Position numbers and translations under genes: made by a program. Shown here in pieces: positions 8,269 through 16,460 of a stretch of 64,000 bases of DNA (its first letter is position 1; each line of letters opens with the position of its first letter). The stretch spans positions 119,067-183,066 of the forward strand of contig DATMLM010000085.1 of assembly GCA_035570055.1 (NCBI GenBank), in the 5' to 3' direction. The notes beneath the pieces are model-generated. The model did no database searches. It saw nothing but the letters and a program-made list of their open reading frames with translations, and had not been told where the DNA came from. Source of the stretch: DASRDS01 sp035570055. GTDB taxonomy: Bacteria > Gemmatimonadota > Gemmatimonadetes > Gemmatimonadales > Gemmatimonadaceae.

Positions 8269-9401
8269 GCGGCAGCCCCCAGTTTGACGGCTTGTTGGAC
8301 GGCGGCATCCATGTCGGTCATCGCCGAGAGTCCACGGGCCGCGAGAATCTTTACCGCCTGCTCCTCGTTCGTGCCCGTGAGACGAATCACGAGTGGCACC
8401 GTTGGCGGTGACTGGTCGAGGGCCTGGACGATGCCATTGGCCACGTCATCGGTTCGCGTGATCCCGCCGAAAATGTTGAACAGGATGACGCGCACCTTTG
8501 GGTCCGCGGTGATGATCTTGAGCGCGTTGACGACCTTCTCCGGGTTCGACGAGCCGCCGATGTCCAGGAAGTTCGCGGGCTGGCCGCCGTAGTATTGCAC
8601 GAGATCCATGGTGGCCATCGCGAGACCTGCGCCGTTGACGACGCAGCCCACGTTGCCATCGAGTTTGATAAAGGTCAGGTTCGCTTTGCGCGCGGCCGTC
8701 TCGCTCGGGTCTTCGGAGCTTTCGTCGCGCAGCGCCGCGATCGATGGGCTGCGTTCGAGGCCGTTGTCGTCGATCACCATTTTCGCATCGACGGCGATCA
8801 ACGAACCATCGGGTTGGGTGACCAGCGGGTTGATCTCGGCCAGCGTCGCGCCGCTCGCTTGGAAAGCATTGTACAACTGCGCCATGATGCGCGCGGCCGC
8901 GCGGGCTTTCGACGCGTCGTTATACAAGAAGTAGCCTAAGCCCAGCGCTTCGAACGGCAGAAGACCGTAGCGTGGGTCGACGGAGAGCTTGCGGATTTTC
9001 TCCGGGGTTTTCTCGGCGACTTCTTCGATGTCGATACCGCCCGCCGGGCTCACCATGAAGAGCGCGCGCTTGCAGGCGCGATCGAGGATCAAGCCGACGT
9101 AGGCTTCGTGGACGATCTCGGCGGCCGGCGTGACGAGGACTTTGTGGACCGGGAATCCCTTGATCGTGAGCGCCAAGATCTTTGCCGCAACTTCACGGGC
9201 TTCGTGTGGTGTCTTGGCGAGCTTGACACCGCCCGCTTTACCGCGGCCACCCGCGTGCACCTGTGCCTTCACGACCACGGTGCCGCCGAAGCGTTTGGCG
9301 ATCGCTTCCGCCTGATCGGGAGTCGTGGCGACGTCGCCTGGGGGAACAGGGATCCCCGACGCGCGAAGCAATTCTTTCGCCTGATATTCGTGTATGTTCA
9401 T
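8265..9401 (-). CDS. sucC: succinyl-CoA synthetase beta subunit
   Basis: This is the ATP-grasp subunit of succinyl-CoA synthetase. Its 378 residues begin MNIHEYQAKELLRASGIPVP, the invariant SucC start. VKAQVHAGGRGKAGGVKLA is the nucleotide-binding block, and ITRTDDVANGIVQAL with PLVIRLTGTNEE is the conserved C-terminal subunit interface. It follows the UPF0182 gene after an 11-bp gap. ATP versus GTP preference cannot be settled by eye. Confidence 0.97.
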   Translation of the reverse strand: MNIHEYQAKELLRASGIPVPPGDVATTPDQAEAIAKRFGGTVVVKAQVHAGGRGKAGGVKLAKTPHEAREVAAKILALTIKGFPVHKVLVTPAAEIVHEAYVGLILDRACKRALFMVSPAGGIDIEEVAEKTPEKIRKLSVDPRYGLLPFEALGLGYFLYNDASKARAAARIMAQLYNAFQASGATLAEINPLVTQPDGSLIAVDAKMVIDDNGLERSPSIAALRDESSEDPSETAARKANLTFIKLDGNVGCVVNGAGLAMATMDLVQYYGGQPANFLDIGGSSNPEKVVNALKIITADPKVRVILFNIFGGITRTDDVANGIVQALDQSPPTVPLVIRLTGTNEEQAVKILAARGLSAMTDMDAAVQQAVKLGAAA

Positions 9402-9412
9402 GTCTCGTTAAA

Positions 9413-11899
9413 CTAGTCCCTTGGGGCTCGGCCGAGGATGCGACCGAGCTCGTTGAATTGGGCGGCGAACCCGGTCAGGTCGCCGCGTTTGAGCGACGCC
9501 TGCATCGCGTCGTAGAGCTCCAGCACCCGCGCGCGGAACTCGGCCGCGGTCGTAGGCGCCGGCGCCGGGCGTTGGACACTTGGTCCGAGCCCCAGAGCCT
9601 GGGCCAGCGTCCGCCCGCTCGAGGCCGTGTCGTTTGTCACGACGGCGACGCGGTCCAAGTCCGGTGCGAGATCGGCCGGCCAGGAGTATTCCGGCCGGAT
9701 GAATGCCACGCCCGTGCGATACGGCACCGACCGCAGACGGCCCTCGATGATCCGACCGGCTGACGCGACGGAATCCGTCGGGCGCTCCAACCGATCACCG
9801 ACGGTCGTCCAGCGCGGCCCCTCGGCGTGCGCCCGGTATCGCAGCACGGCGGCGCGAGAGCCACCGATCGCCAGGATGAGACCGGCAACTCGCTCACGCG
9901 AGTCCAGGAGCGGCAGCGACCACGTGCACGCGCTCGGCGCCGCCGGCAGCGCGAAGCACGAGACGATCGCGTTCTGACCCCCAGCCGTGCTCGAATCCGT
10001 GGCCGGGGGCGTCACCGCTCTGATGGGCGCCGTCGAGTCGCCGCGCTCGGTCGAGCGGCGGAGATAACTGACCGCGGCGACAAGCGCCTGATCGGTTCGT
10101 GGCGGCGCTTGGGCCGCGAGCGCGGGCGGCACGCGGTCCCACGGCGTGAACAGGCCCGGAAACTCGTTGACCCACGTCTGGGCGATGGGATCGAGCGTCT
10201 GGTCGCGCGCGAGCAGCACGCGTCCGGTGTACGCCTCCACGAACGCCACACCGGCGTGCTGAAAGTAGCTGACGTAGCTATCGCCATATGGCAGGTGCGC
10301 GCTCAGGGGATAGTCGTTGGAAGCCGCGTAGAGGTCGACGACCCACCACAGCGAGTCGCCGACGACCGCCGGCCAGACAACGGAGCCGAGGGCGAAGAAC
10401 GGCGCGAGGGAGCGCACGCGCTCGCGCACGTCGCGCACCCTGACGACGCGCGCGTTGCGCTCGGGCAGATCCTCGGACAGGAGGCGGAGGTTCTGCGCGA
10501 TCCACGCGTGGGCGAGCCGCGTGACCCATCCCTCCATCACCGGCGCCGCGACGACCCCGGTCGAATCGGCGATGACGGTATCACCGGATGCGCCTTCCTG
10601 GATCAGCGCCGGTGGCAGCGCGAGGTCGGACAGATCGGAGCGTCCGAGCGAATCGACGCGCAGCACCGAGCCTTGGGGCTCCTCGCCCGAGGCCAGCACC
10701 CGAATGCCCATCCATCGCCCACCGCCAACGGGCCGCTCGATCGCGGTCGCGATCGGGCCGACCGGCGACTCCCGCCACGCCTGTGCCTCGAACACCGACG
10801 CGCCCCGCCGTGCGCGGGACAGCGATTGCACGATGGTCGCCGGATCCCACACCGAGACGTCGCGCGCGAGCTCGGCCGGGCTCTCGATCGCCAGCGACGC
10901 CGGCGCATCGGGCATGTGCGCCGAGTCCGCGCCGAACGCCTGGTTGGTGTACAACGCACGGATGACCTGATACGGACGCTCGCGCCGCGTCGCGTCGCGC
11001 TCCGTTGCGAACTGCTCGGCGAGCCATGGACCGGCCTTGATCGCCAGGTACGGGATCAGCAGGATGCCCGTGACGAGCACGAGCGCCGTCCGCCGCTGGT
11101 CGCGCCACATCGCGAACGCGACCATGAACCCGAACGCCAGCGTGACGAACGACAGCACGAGGTTGACCGGGATGCCGACGTGGTTGTCGGCGTAGGCGAA
11201 CGCGTAGAGAGGCCCGCTGCCGCTCGTGAGCGCGCCGTACATGTCGAGCCGGTAGCTCCAGGCGAGCGCGCCGAAAGCAAAAAGCGCGAGCAACGCTACG
11301 TGCCGGCGCACGTGCGTCGACATCGTGAGCTTGGCTTTCTCGTACTTGAGGCCGGGCGTGAAGAAGAAGTAGAGGACGACGACGAGCGCGGTCACCGCCG
11401 CGAGCGTCCACAGCGCCCGGACGTAGCAATCCGTCTCGAACGGCAGCCAGTAGACGAAGAACCCCAGGTCGTGCTCGAAGTACGCCTCCGACTCCCCGAA
11501 CGGCATGCCGTGACGGGCGAGGACGAGGGCGGTCCAATTGTGCTCGGGTAAGGCCAGGACGAGCCCCACGATCGCCGCCAGGATCACGACGGCGGCGTTC
11601 AAGTACCGGGCGGGCAGCTCCTCGCCAATCTCGAGATCGCCCATGCGCCGTGGCAGGACGACCGAGGCGATCGACAAGCGGACCGCGTACAGGTTGGCGA
11701 GCGCGAACAGACTGGCGCCAGCGGCCGTGATCGCGCGGAGCAGCAGCTCGTTGCCGAGCCGCGTCATCCAGAGATCGCGGGCGCCGAGCGCGTCGTACCA
11801 CTCGTAGCGGACGAACAGGCCGGCGGCGATCCGGCCCACGATCAGCACCAGGGCAGCGCACGCCGCCACCAGCAGGCCGACACGCCTACGCCGCGTCAC
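9413..11899 (-). CDS. UPF0182 family large membrane protein
   Basis: This is an 828-residue member of UPF0182 (COG1615), a family of unknown function with several transmembrane helices followed by a large extracytoplasmic domain. Hydrophobic segments are visible at about residues 7-29, 50-70, 100-120, 160-180, 200-215, 240-265 and 275-290. After these the sequence turns polar and contains family blocks such as RPYQVIRALYTNQAF and YIPLSAHLPYGDSY-like text (YPLSAHLPYGDSYVSY). The GTG start is 6 bp after the manB stop. It sits between a sugar-phosphate mutase and sucC with no obvious functional link. Function unknown. Confidence 0.85.
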   Translation of the reverse strand: MTRRRRVGLLVAACAALVLIVGRIAAGLFVRYEWYDALGARDLWMTRLGNELLLRAITAAGASLFALANLYAVRLSIASVVLPRRMGDLEIGEELPARYLNAAVVILAAIVGLVLALPEHNWTALVLARHGMPFGESEAYFEHDLGFFVYWLPFETDCYVRALWTLAAVTALVVVLYFFFTPGLKYEKAKLTMSTHVRRHVALLALFAFGALAWSYRLDMYGALTSGSGPLYAFAYADNHVGIPVNLVLSFVTLAFGFMVAFAMWRDQRRTALVLVTGILLIPYLAIKAGPWLAEQFATERDATRRERPYQVIRALYTNQAFGADSAHMPDAPASLAIESPAELARDVSVWDPATIVQSLSRARRGASVFEAQAWRESPVGPIATAIERPVGGGRWMGIRVLASGEEPQGSVLRVDSLGRSDLSDLALPPALIQEGASGDTVIADSTGVVAAPVMEGWVTRLAHAWIAQNLRLLSEDLPERNARVVRVRDVRERVRSLAPFFALGSVVWPAVVGDSLWWVVDLYAASNDYPLSAHLPYGDSYVSYFQHAGVAFVEAYTGRVLLARDQTLDPIAQTWVNEFPGLFTPWDRVPPALAAQAPPRTDQALVAAVSYLRRSTERGDSTAPIRAVTPPATDSSTAGGQNAIVSCFALPAAPSACTWSLPLLDSRERVAGLILAIGGSRAAVLRYRAHAEGPRWTTVGDRLERPTDSVASAGRIIEGRLRSVPYRTGVAFIRPEYSWPADLAPDLDRVAVVTNDTASSGRTLAQALGLGPSVQRPAPAPTTAAEFRARVLELYDAMQASLKRGDLTGFAAQFNELGRILGRAPRD

Positions 11900-11905
11900 G
11901 GCTGC

Positions 11906-13282
11906 TCAGGGGATGCTAATACCGCGCAGGCTGAGCCACCCCTCCATATCCGCCTGGATGGCGGCCAGCCGCTCGGGCGAGCTCGCCTCGAATCGCAGCA
12001 CGAGGATCGGCTGGGTGTTCGACGCGCGAATGAGTCCCCAGCCGTCGCCGAACAGGACGCGGGCGCCGTCGACGTCGACGACATCGTGCCGCGTCCGATA
12101 GTGCGCGACGGCCTCCTCGACGATCGCGAACTTGCGGTCGTCCGGGCAATCGACCCGGATTTCGGGCGTCGAGTAGAACTTGGGCACCGTCGCCAACATC
12201 TGATCGAGCGACCGGCCCGACTCGGCCACGATCCGCAACAGTCTGGCCGCGCCGTAGAGCGCGTCGTCGTGGCCGTAGAAGCCTTCGGTGAAGAACATGT
12301 GGCCCGACATCTCGCCGGCGACCGGGGCGTGCATCTCCTTCATCTTCTCTTTGATCAGCGAGTGCCCCGTCTTCCACATCACCGGGACACCACCCGCGGC
12401 GGCTATCGCCATCGGAAGCGCCTGCGAGGACTTGACGTCGAAGATGATCGGCTTGCCGGTACCCGTGCGGCGGAGCACATCCCACGCGTAGAGGATCAGC
12501 ACGTGGTCGCCCCAGACGATCTCTCCCCTGCCATCGACGACGCCTATGCGATCGGCATCGCCGTCGAACGCTATGCCCAAGTCCGCCCGGCGCTCGCGCA
12601 CCTCGCGAATCAGATCTTGCAGATTCTCGACGACGGTGGGATCTGGATGATGGTTTGGGAACGTGCCGTCGGACTGGCAAAACAGATACGACACATCCAG
12701 CCCGAGGCGACCGAACAACTTTCCGGCGACCAGCGACCCCGCGCCATTCCCACAGTCTATTACGACTTTCAAACGGCGAGACAACGGGCCCGTGCGCTCG
12801 ACCATGTCATCGACGTAGCGGTCGATCACTTGGGCATGGCGCACCGTGCCCGGTTTGTCGGCGCGAAGCGAGACGCCGTCCCGCGCGAGGCCGTACAGGT
12901 GTTGGATACCATCGCCATGGATCGACGATGTGCCCAGGGAGAGTTTGAAGCCGTTGTATTCTGGCGGGTTGTGCGAGCCCGTGATCTGAATGCCCCCGAT
13001 CACTCCCTCATGGTGAAGGGACCAGTACAAGAGGGGCGTTGGGACGACGCCGACGTCGACGACGTCCACACCGCTCACGGTCAGCGCGGAGACCAGCGCG
13101 TCACGGAGCATGGGGCCGCTCGGCCGGTTGTCACGGCCGACGGCGACTGGGCCCTGAATGCCCCGCTCCGCCAACAGTGCGGCGTAGGAACGGCCGACGG
13201 CACCCGCGGCGTCGGCCGTGAGGTCCCGCCCGACGATGCCGCGAACGTCGTACTGGCGGAAGATCCCGGCCGAGACAGTCAT
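11906..13282 (-). CDS. phosphomannomutase/phosphoglucomutase
   Basis: This is an alpha-D-phosphohexomutase of the AlgC/ManB type that interconverts 6-phospho and 1-phospho mannose or glucose for surface polysaccharides. The 458 residues begin MTVSAGIFRQYDVRG. The catalytic phosphoserine Ser103 is in TGSHNPPEYNGFK, the Mg loop is FDGDADRIGVVD, the sugar loop GEMSGHMFF, and the C-terminal phosphate loop RASNTQPILVLRFEA. The frame is open 51 codons upstream inside nuoN, but the ATG at 13282 overlaps the nuoN stop (ATGA) and matches the family start. It looks like a tail gene of the nuo operon. Confidence 0.9.
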   Translation of the reverse strand: MTVSAGIFRQYDVRGIVGRDLTADAAGAVGRSYAALLAERGIQGPVAVGRDNRPSGPMLRDALVSALTVSGVDVVDVGVVPTPLLYWSLHHEGVIGGIQITGSHNPPEYNGFKLSLGTSSIHGDGIQHLYGLARDGVSLRADKPGTVRHAQVIDRYVDDMVERTGPLSRRLKVVIDCGNGAGSLVAGKLFGRLGLDVSYLFCQSDGTFPNHHPDPTVVENLQDLIREVRERRADLGIAFDGDADRIGVVDGRGEIVWGDHVLILYAWDVLRRTGTGKPIIFDVKSSQALPMAIAAAGGVPVMWKTGHSLIKEKMKEMHAPVAGEMSGHMFFTEGFYGHDDALYGAARLLRIVAESGRSLDQMLATVPKFYSTPEIRVDCPDDRKFAIVEEAVAHYRTRHDVVDVDGARVLFGDGWGLIRASNTQPILVLRFEASSPERLAAIQADMEGWLSLRGISIP

Positions 13283-14832
13283 CGGGGTGGCGTCAGCGTG
13301 GACGCGGCTCGGACCGGTTGCGCCGTCACCGCGTGCGGCACGCTCGCCTCGGCCAGCTTGATGACCTGGGACGGGAAGATCCCGAAGACCAGGACGGCGA
13401 CCGCGGAGACGAAGACGATCGACTCGGTGAACCACCCGACCGGTGCCGACGCCGCCGGGTGCTCAGGACGCGGCCGCATGAACATGACCTGCACGACGCG
13501 CAGGTAGTATCCAGCCGATATCACGGAGGTGAGCACGATCGTCGTCGCGAGTGCGACCTGCGGGACATCGGGTGACCGTATGGCGGCCTCCAGGATGTAC
13601 CACTTGGCGACGAACCCAATGCCGCCGGCGATCGGGAATCCGAGGAGCGAGAGCATGAACACGGCCATGGCAGCGGCCAGCATCGGCCGCGTGCGCCAGA
13701 GGCCGGAGTAATCGTCGACGTTGAGATTGGGCTCGCCGCGATTGCCCAGGGCGATGACGACGGCGAATGCGCCCATCGTCGCGAGGGTATAGGAGAGGAG
13801 AAAGAACAGATACGCGGACGCACCGTATCGGTCACCCGAGACGAGCGCGGCCAGCACGTAACCGGCTTGGGCGATGCTCGAGTACGCCAGCAATCGTTTG
13901 ATGTTGCGTTGCGCCAGCGCGATGACATTCCCGACGATCATCGTCGCGACGGCGAGACCCCAGACGGCGTTGTGCCAGTAGTAGAAGAGTCCGCGCGATG
14001 GGCCGATGTACGGGAACGCTTCGATCCAGACACGCAAGAATGCGGCGAACGCGGCCGCCTTGACCGAGGCTGCCATGAACGCGGTGATCGGCGTCGGCGC
14101 GCCTTCGTAGACGTCCGGCGCCCACATGTGGAACGGCACTGCCGCGACCTTGAACCCGAACCCGACGACGAGCATGGCGACCCCGATGAGGAGCGTCGGC
14201 TGGCCGAACAGGTCGTACGTGTTGATGCGATTATAGATCGTCGGGAGGTCGGTCGCACCGGTCGCGCCGTAGACGAGCGCGATGCCGTACAGCAGGAACG
14301 CGGTCGAAAACGCGCCGAGCAGGAAGTACTTGAGGGCGCCTTCGGCCGAGCGCGCGCTGCGGCGGTTCATGCCGGCGAGCACGTACACGGAGACGGACAT
14401 CACTTCGATGCCGAGGAACACGATCATGAGATCGCGGGCGCCCGCGAGCAGCATCATCCCGCTCGTCGAGAACAGCACGAGCGCATGGGACTCGGCCGTC
14501 GTGATCTCCTCCCGGGCGTTGTACTCGATCGAGAGACCGATCGTGCAGAACGCGCCGATCAGCACGATCATGTCGGCCGCCCACCGGAAGTTGTCGACCG
14601 CGATGACGCCGGGTGCCGCGGTGACCCCTGAGGTCCAGTAGGCGATCACGAGGATCATCGTCAGCAGCACGACACCGAGAGCCCCGACACCGACATTCCG
14701 TTGGTGCTCCGTGCTTTCTCTCTTCCAGGCGGACCAGAGCATCAGCACCGTCGCGCCGGCCATGAGCACGAGGTCCGGGCCGAGGGCGGCCGCGAGCTGG
14801 GCCGGGATGGCGACGTCGAATGTCGTGGTCAT
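13279..14832 (-). CDS. nuoN: NADH-quinone oxidoreductase subunit N
   Basis: NuoN is one of three antiporter-like proton-pumping subunits in the membrane arm of complex I. It has 517 residues with about 14 hydrophobic helices. The conserved glutamate and lysine blocks are visible in FLGIEVMSVSVYVLAG and FKVAAVPFHMWAPDVYEGAPTPITAFMA. The ATG overlaps the nuoM stop. It ends the 14-gene nuo set. Confidence 0.96.
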   Translation of the reverse strand: MTTTFDVAIPAQLAAALGPDLVLMAGATVLMLWSAWKRESTEHQRNVGVGALGVVLLTMILVIAYWTSGVTAAPGVIAVDNFRWAADMIVLIGAFCTIGLSIEYNAREEITTAESHALVLFSTSGMMLLAGARDLMIVFLGIEVMSVSVYVLAGMNRRSARSAEGALKYFLLGAFSTAFLLYGIALVYGATGATDLPTIYNRINTYDLFGQPTLLIGVAMLVVGFGFKVAAVPFHMWAPDVYEGAPTPITAFMAASVKAAAFAAFLRVWIEAFPYIGPSRGLFYYWHNAVWGLAVATMIVGNVIALAQRNIKRLLAYSSIAQAGYVLAALVSGDRYGASAYLFFLLSYTLATMGAFAVVIALGNRGEPNLNVDDYSGLWRTRPMLAAAMAVFMLSLLGFPIAGGIGFVAKWYILEAAIRSPDVPQVALATTIVLTSVISAGYYLRVVQVMFMRPRPEHPAASAPVGWFTESIVFVSAVAVLVFGIFPSQVIKLAEASVPHAVTAQPVRAASTLTPPR

Positions 14833-16448
14833 CGTATGGACCCGATCCGACGCCCGCCCCGGAACATCCCGCCGGGCGGTCCGTTCGTGCCCTTGGCGGC
14901 GCCGCGCGTAACCACGGTCACCAGCCGATTCGCCGAGGCTTCGGTCCGGCGCAGCACCGGCGCCGGGTAGACGCCAAGCCAGATAATCACGATGACGAGC
15001 GGCACGAGGATGCCGATCTCGCGCCAGTTGAGATCGGTCAGCTTGGCATTTTCCGGCTTATCCAATGGATTGAAGAGGATCCGTTGGATCGCCCACAGCA
15101 TGTACGCGGCGGCGAATATCACTCCCGTTGTCGCGATGAGCACCAGCCACGGCTCTGTTCTAAATGAACCGAGGAGGACTAAGAACTCGCCGACAAATCC
15201 ATTCAGTCCCGGCAAGCCAATGCTCGACAGTGACACGAACGTCAGCGCGGCCGCGAACAACGGGACGACTCTCGCGATGCCACCGTATGCGCTGATCAAC
15301 CGGGAGTGTTTGCGCTCGTAGATAAAGCCGATCAATAAGAACAGCGCGCCCGTCGATATGCCGTGATTGATCATCACGAGGATCGCGCCCTGGACGCTCT
15401 GGAGCGTCAAGGCGAAGAGGCCGAGCATCACGAAGCCCAAGTGGCTGACCGACGAATAGGCCACGAGCTTCTTGAAATCCGGTTGGACGAGGGCGACCAA
15501 GGCGCCGTAGACAATGCCGACGACGGCAAGCCCCAGGATAATGCCGCGTATGGAGAAGTCGCGTACGATCGGATCGAGTGCCGCCGCGGGAAACAGCGGC
15601 ATCGCCAATCGAATAAACCCGAACGTTCCCATTTTCAGCATCAGGCTCGCCAGGACAACCGAGCCGGCCGTGGGGGCTTCGACGTGCGCGTCCGGCAGCC
15701 ACGTGTGAAACGGGAACATCGGGACTTTGATCGCGAACGCCAGGAAGAACGCCGCGAAGAGCCAACGCGCGGTGGTTGTCGAGAGCGTCTGCGGCGACGC
15801 CGCGGTGACGACCGCCATGACGTTGTCGAACGAGAAATTTGGTGGGCCGGGCGTCCGGAACATCTCGGTCACGGTGCCGTGCTGCCACGCGTGGAACCCG
15901 AGATACAGGATCGCCACCAACATGATCAGCGATCCGAGGAACGTGTAGATGAAGAACTTGATGCTGGCATAGATGCGGCGCTCACCGCCCCAGATCCCGA
16001 TGATGAAGTACATCGGCACCAGCATGATCTCCCACATGAGATAGAACAGGAAGAGATCGAGCGACACGAATACGCCGAGCATCCCGGTCGTCAGGACCAG
16101 CATCAGGGCGTAGTACTGGGGCGTCTTGTCCTTGATCGCCGTCCAGCTCCCCAGGATCGCGAGCGGCATGATGAACGTCGTGAGCAGCACCATGACGAGC
16201 GCGACGCCATCGATGCCGAGCGAGAACGTGATGCCCCACGTGGGGATCCACGGCATGGAGAACGCGAACTGCCACCCGGCGTTATCGGCGACGTTGAACT
16301 GCATCCAGAGGAACAGCGAGACCACGAACTCGACGAGCAGCGTGATCAACGCGACCCAGCGTGCCTGGGTCGGAAATATGGGGATGGCCAGCACGCCGAT
16401 GAGCGGGATCAGGAGCAGCGCCGGCAGGACCCACTGATTAGCGATCAT
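14829..16448 (-). CDS. nuoM: NADH-quinone oxidoreductase subunit M
   Basis: NuoM is the middle antiporter-like subunit of the complex I membrane arm. The 539-residue protein contains the motifs LFYLMWEIMLVPMYFIIGIWG (the key Glu in TM5) and KVPMFPFHTWLPDAHVEAPTAGSV (the key Lys in TM7 and the discontinuous helix). Roughly 14 transmembrane helices are visible. A 12-bp gap follows nuoL. The final ~40 residues after the last helix are basic and Gly-rich (PPGGMFRGGRR). Confidence 0.96.
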   Translation of the reverse strand: MIANQWVLPALLLIPLIGVLAIPIFPTQARWVALITLLVEFVVSLFLWMQFNVADNAGWQFAFSMPWIPTWGITFSLGIDGVALVMVLLTTFIMPLAILGSWTAIKDKTPQYYALMLVLTTGMLGVFVSLDLFLFYLMWEIMLVPMYFIIGIWGGERRIYASIKFFIYTFLGSLIMLVAILYLGFHAWQHGTVTEMFRTPGPPNFSFDNVMAVVTAASPQTLSTTTARWLFAAFFLAFAIKVPMFPFHTWLPDAHVEAPTAGSVVLASLMLKMGTFGFIRLAMPLFPAAALDPIVRDFSIRGIILGLAVVGIVYGALVALVQPDFKKLVAYSSVSHLGFVMLGLFALTLQSVQGAILVMINHGISTGALFLLIGFIYERKHSRLISAYGGIARVVPLFAAALTFVSLSSIGLPGLNGFVGEFLVLLGSFRTEPWLVLIATTGVIFAAAYMLWAIQRILFNPLDKPENAKLTDLNWREIGILVPLVIVIIWLGVYPAPVLRRTEASANRLVTVVTRGAAKGTNGPPGGMFRGGRRIGSIR

Positions 16449-16460
16449 TGTCTCAATAGG

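Noticed and set aside
9827..11551. 574-codon plus-strand frame
   Set aside because: It lies wholly opposite the UPF0182 gene. The translation is Arg/Asp/His-rich without motifs, typical of a frame open only because of GC-rich codon use on the other strand.
12086..13507. 473-codon plus-strand frame
   Set aside because: It is antisense to the phosphomannomutase and shows no domain.
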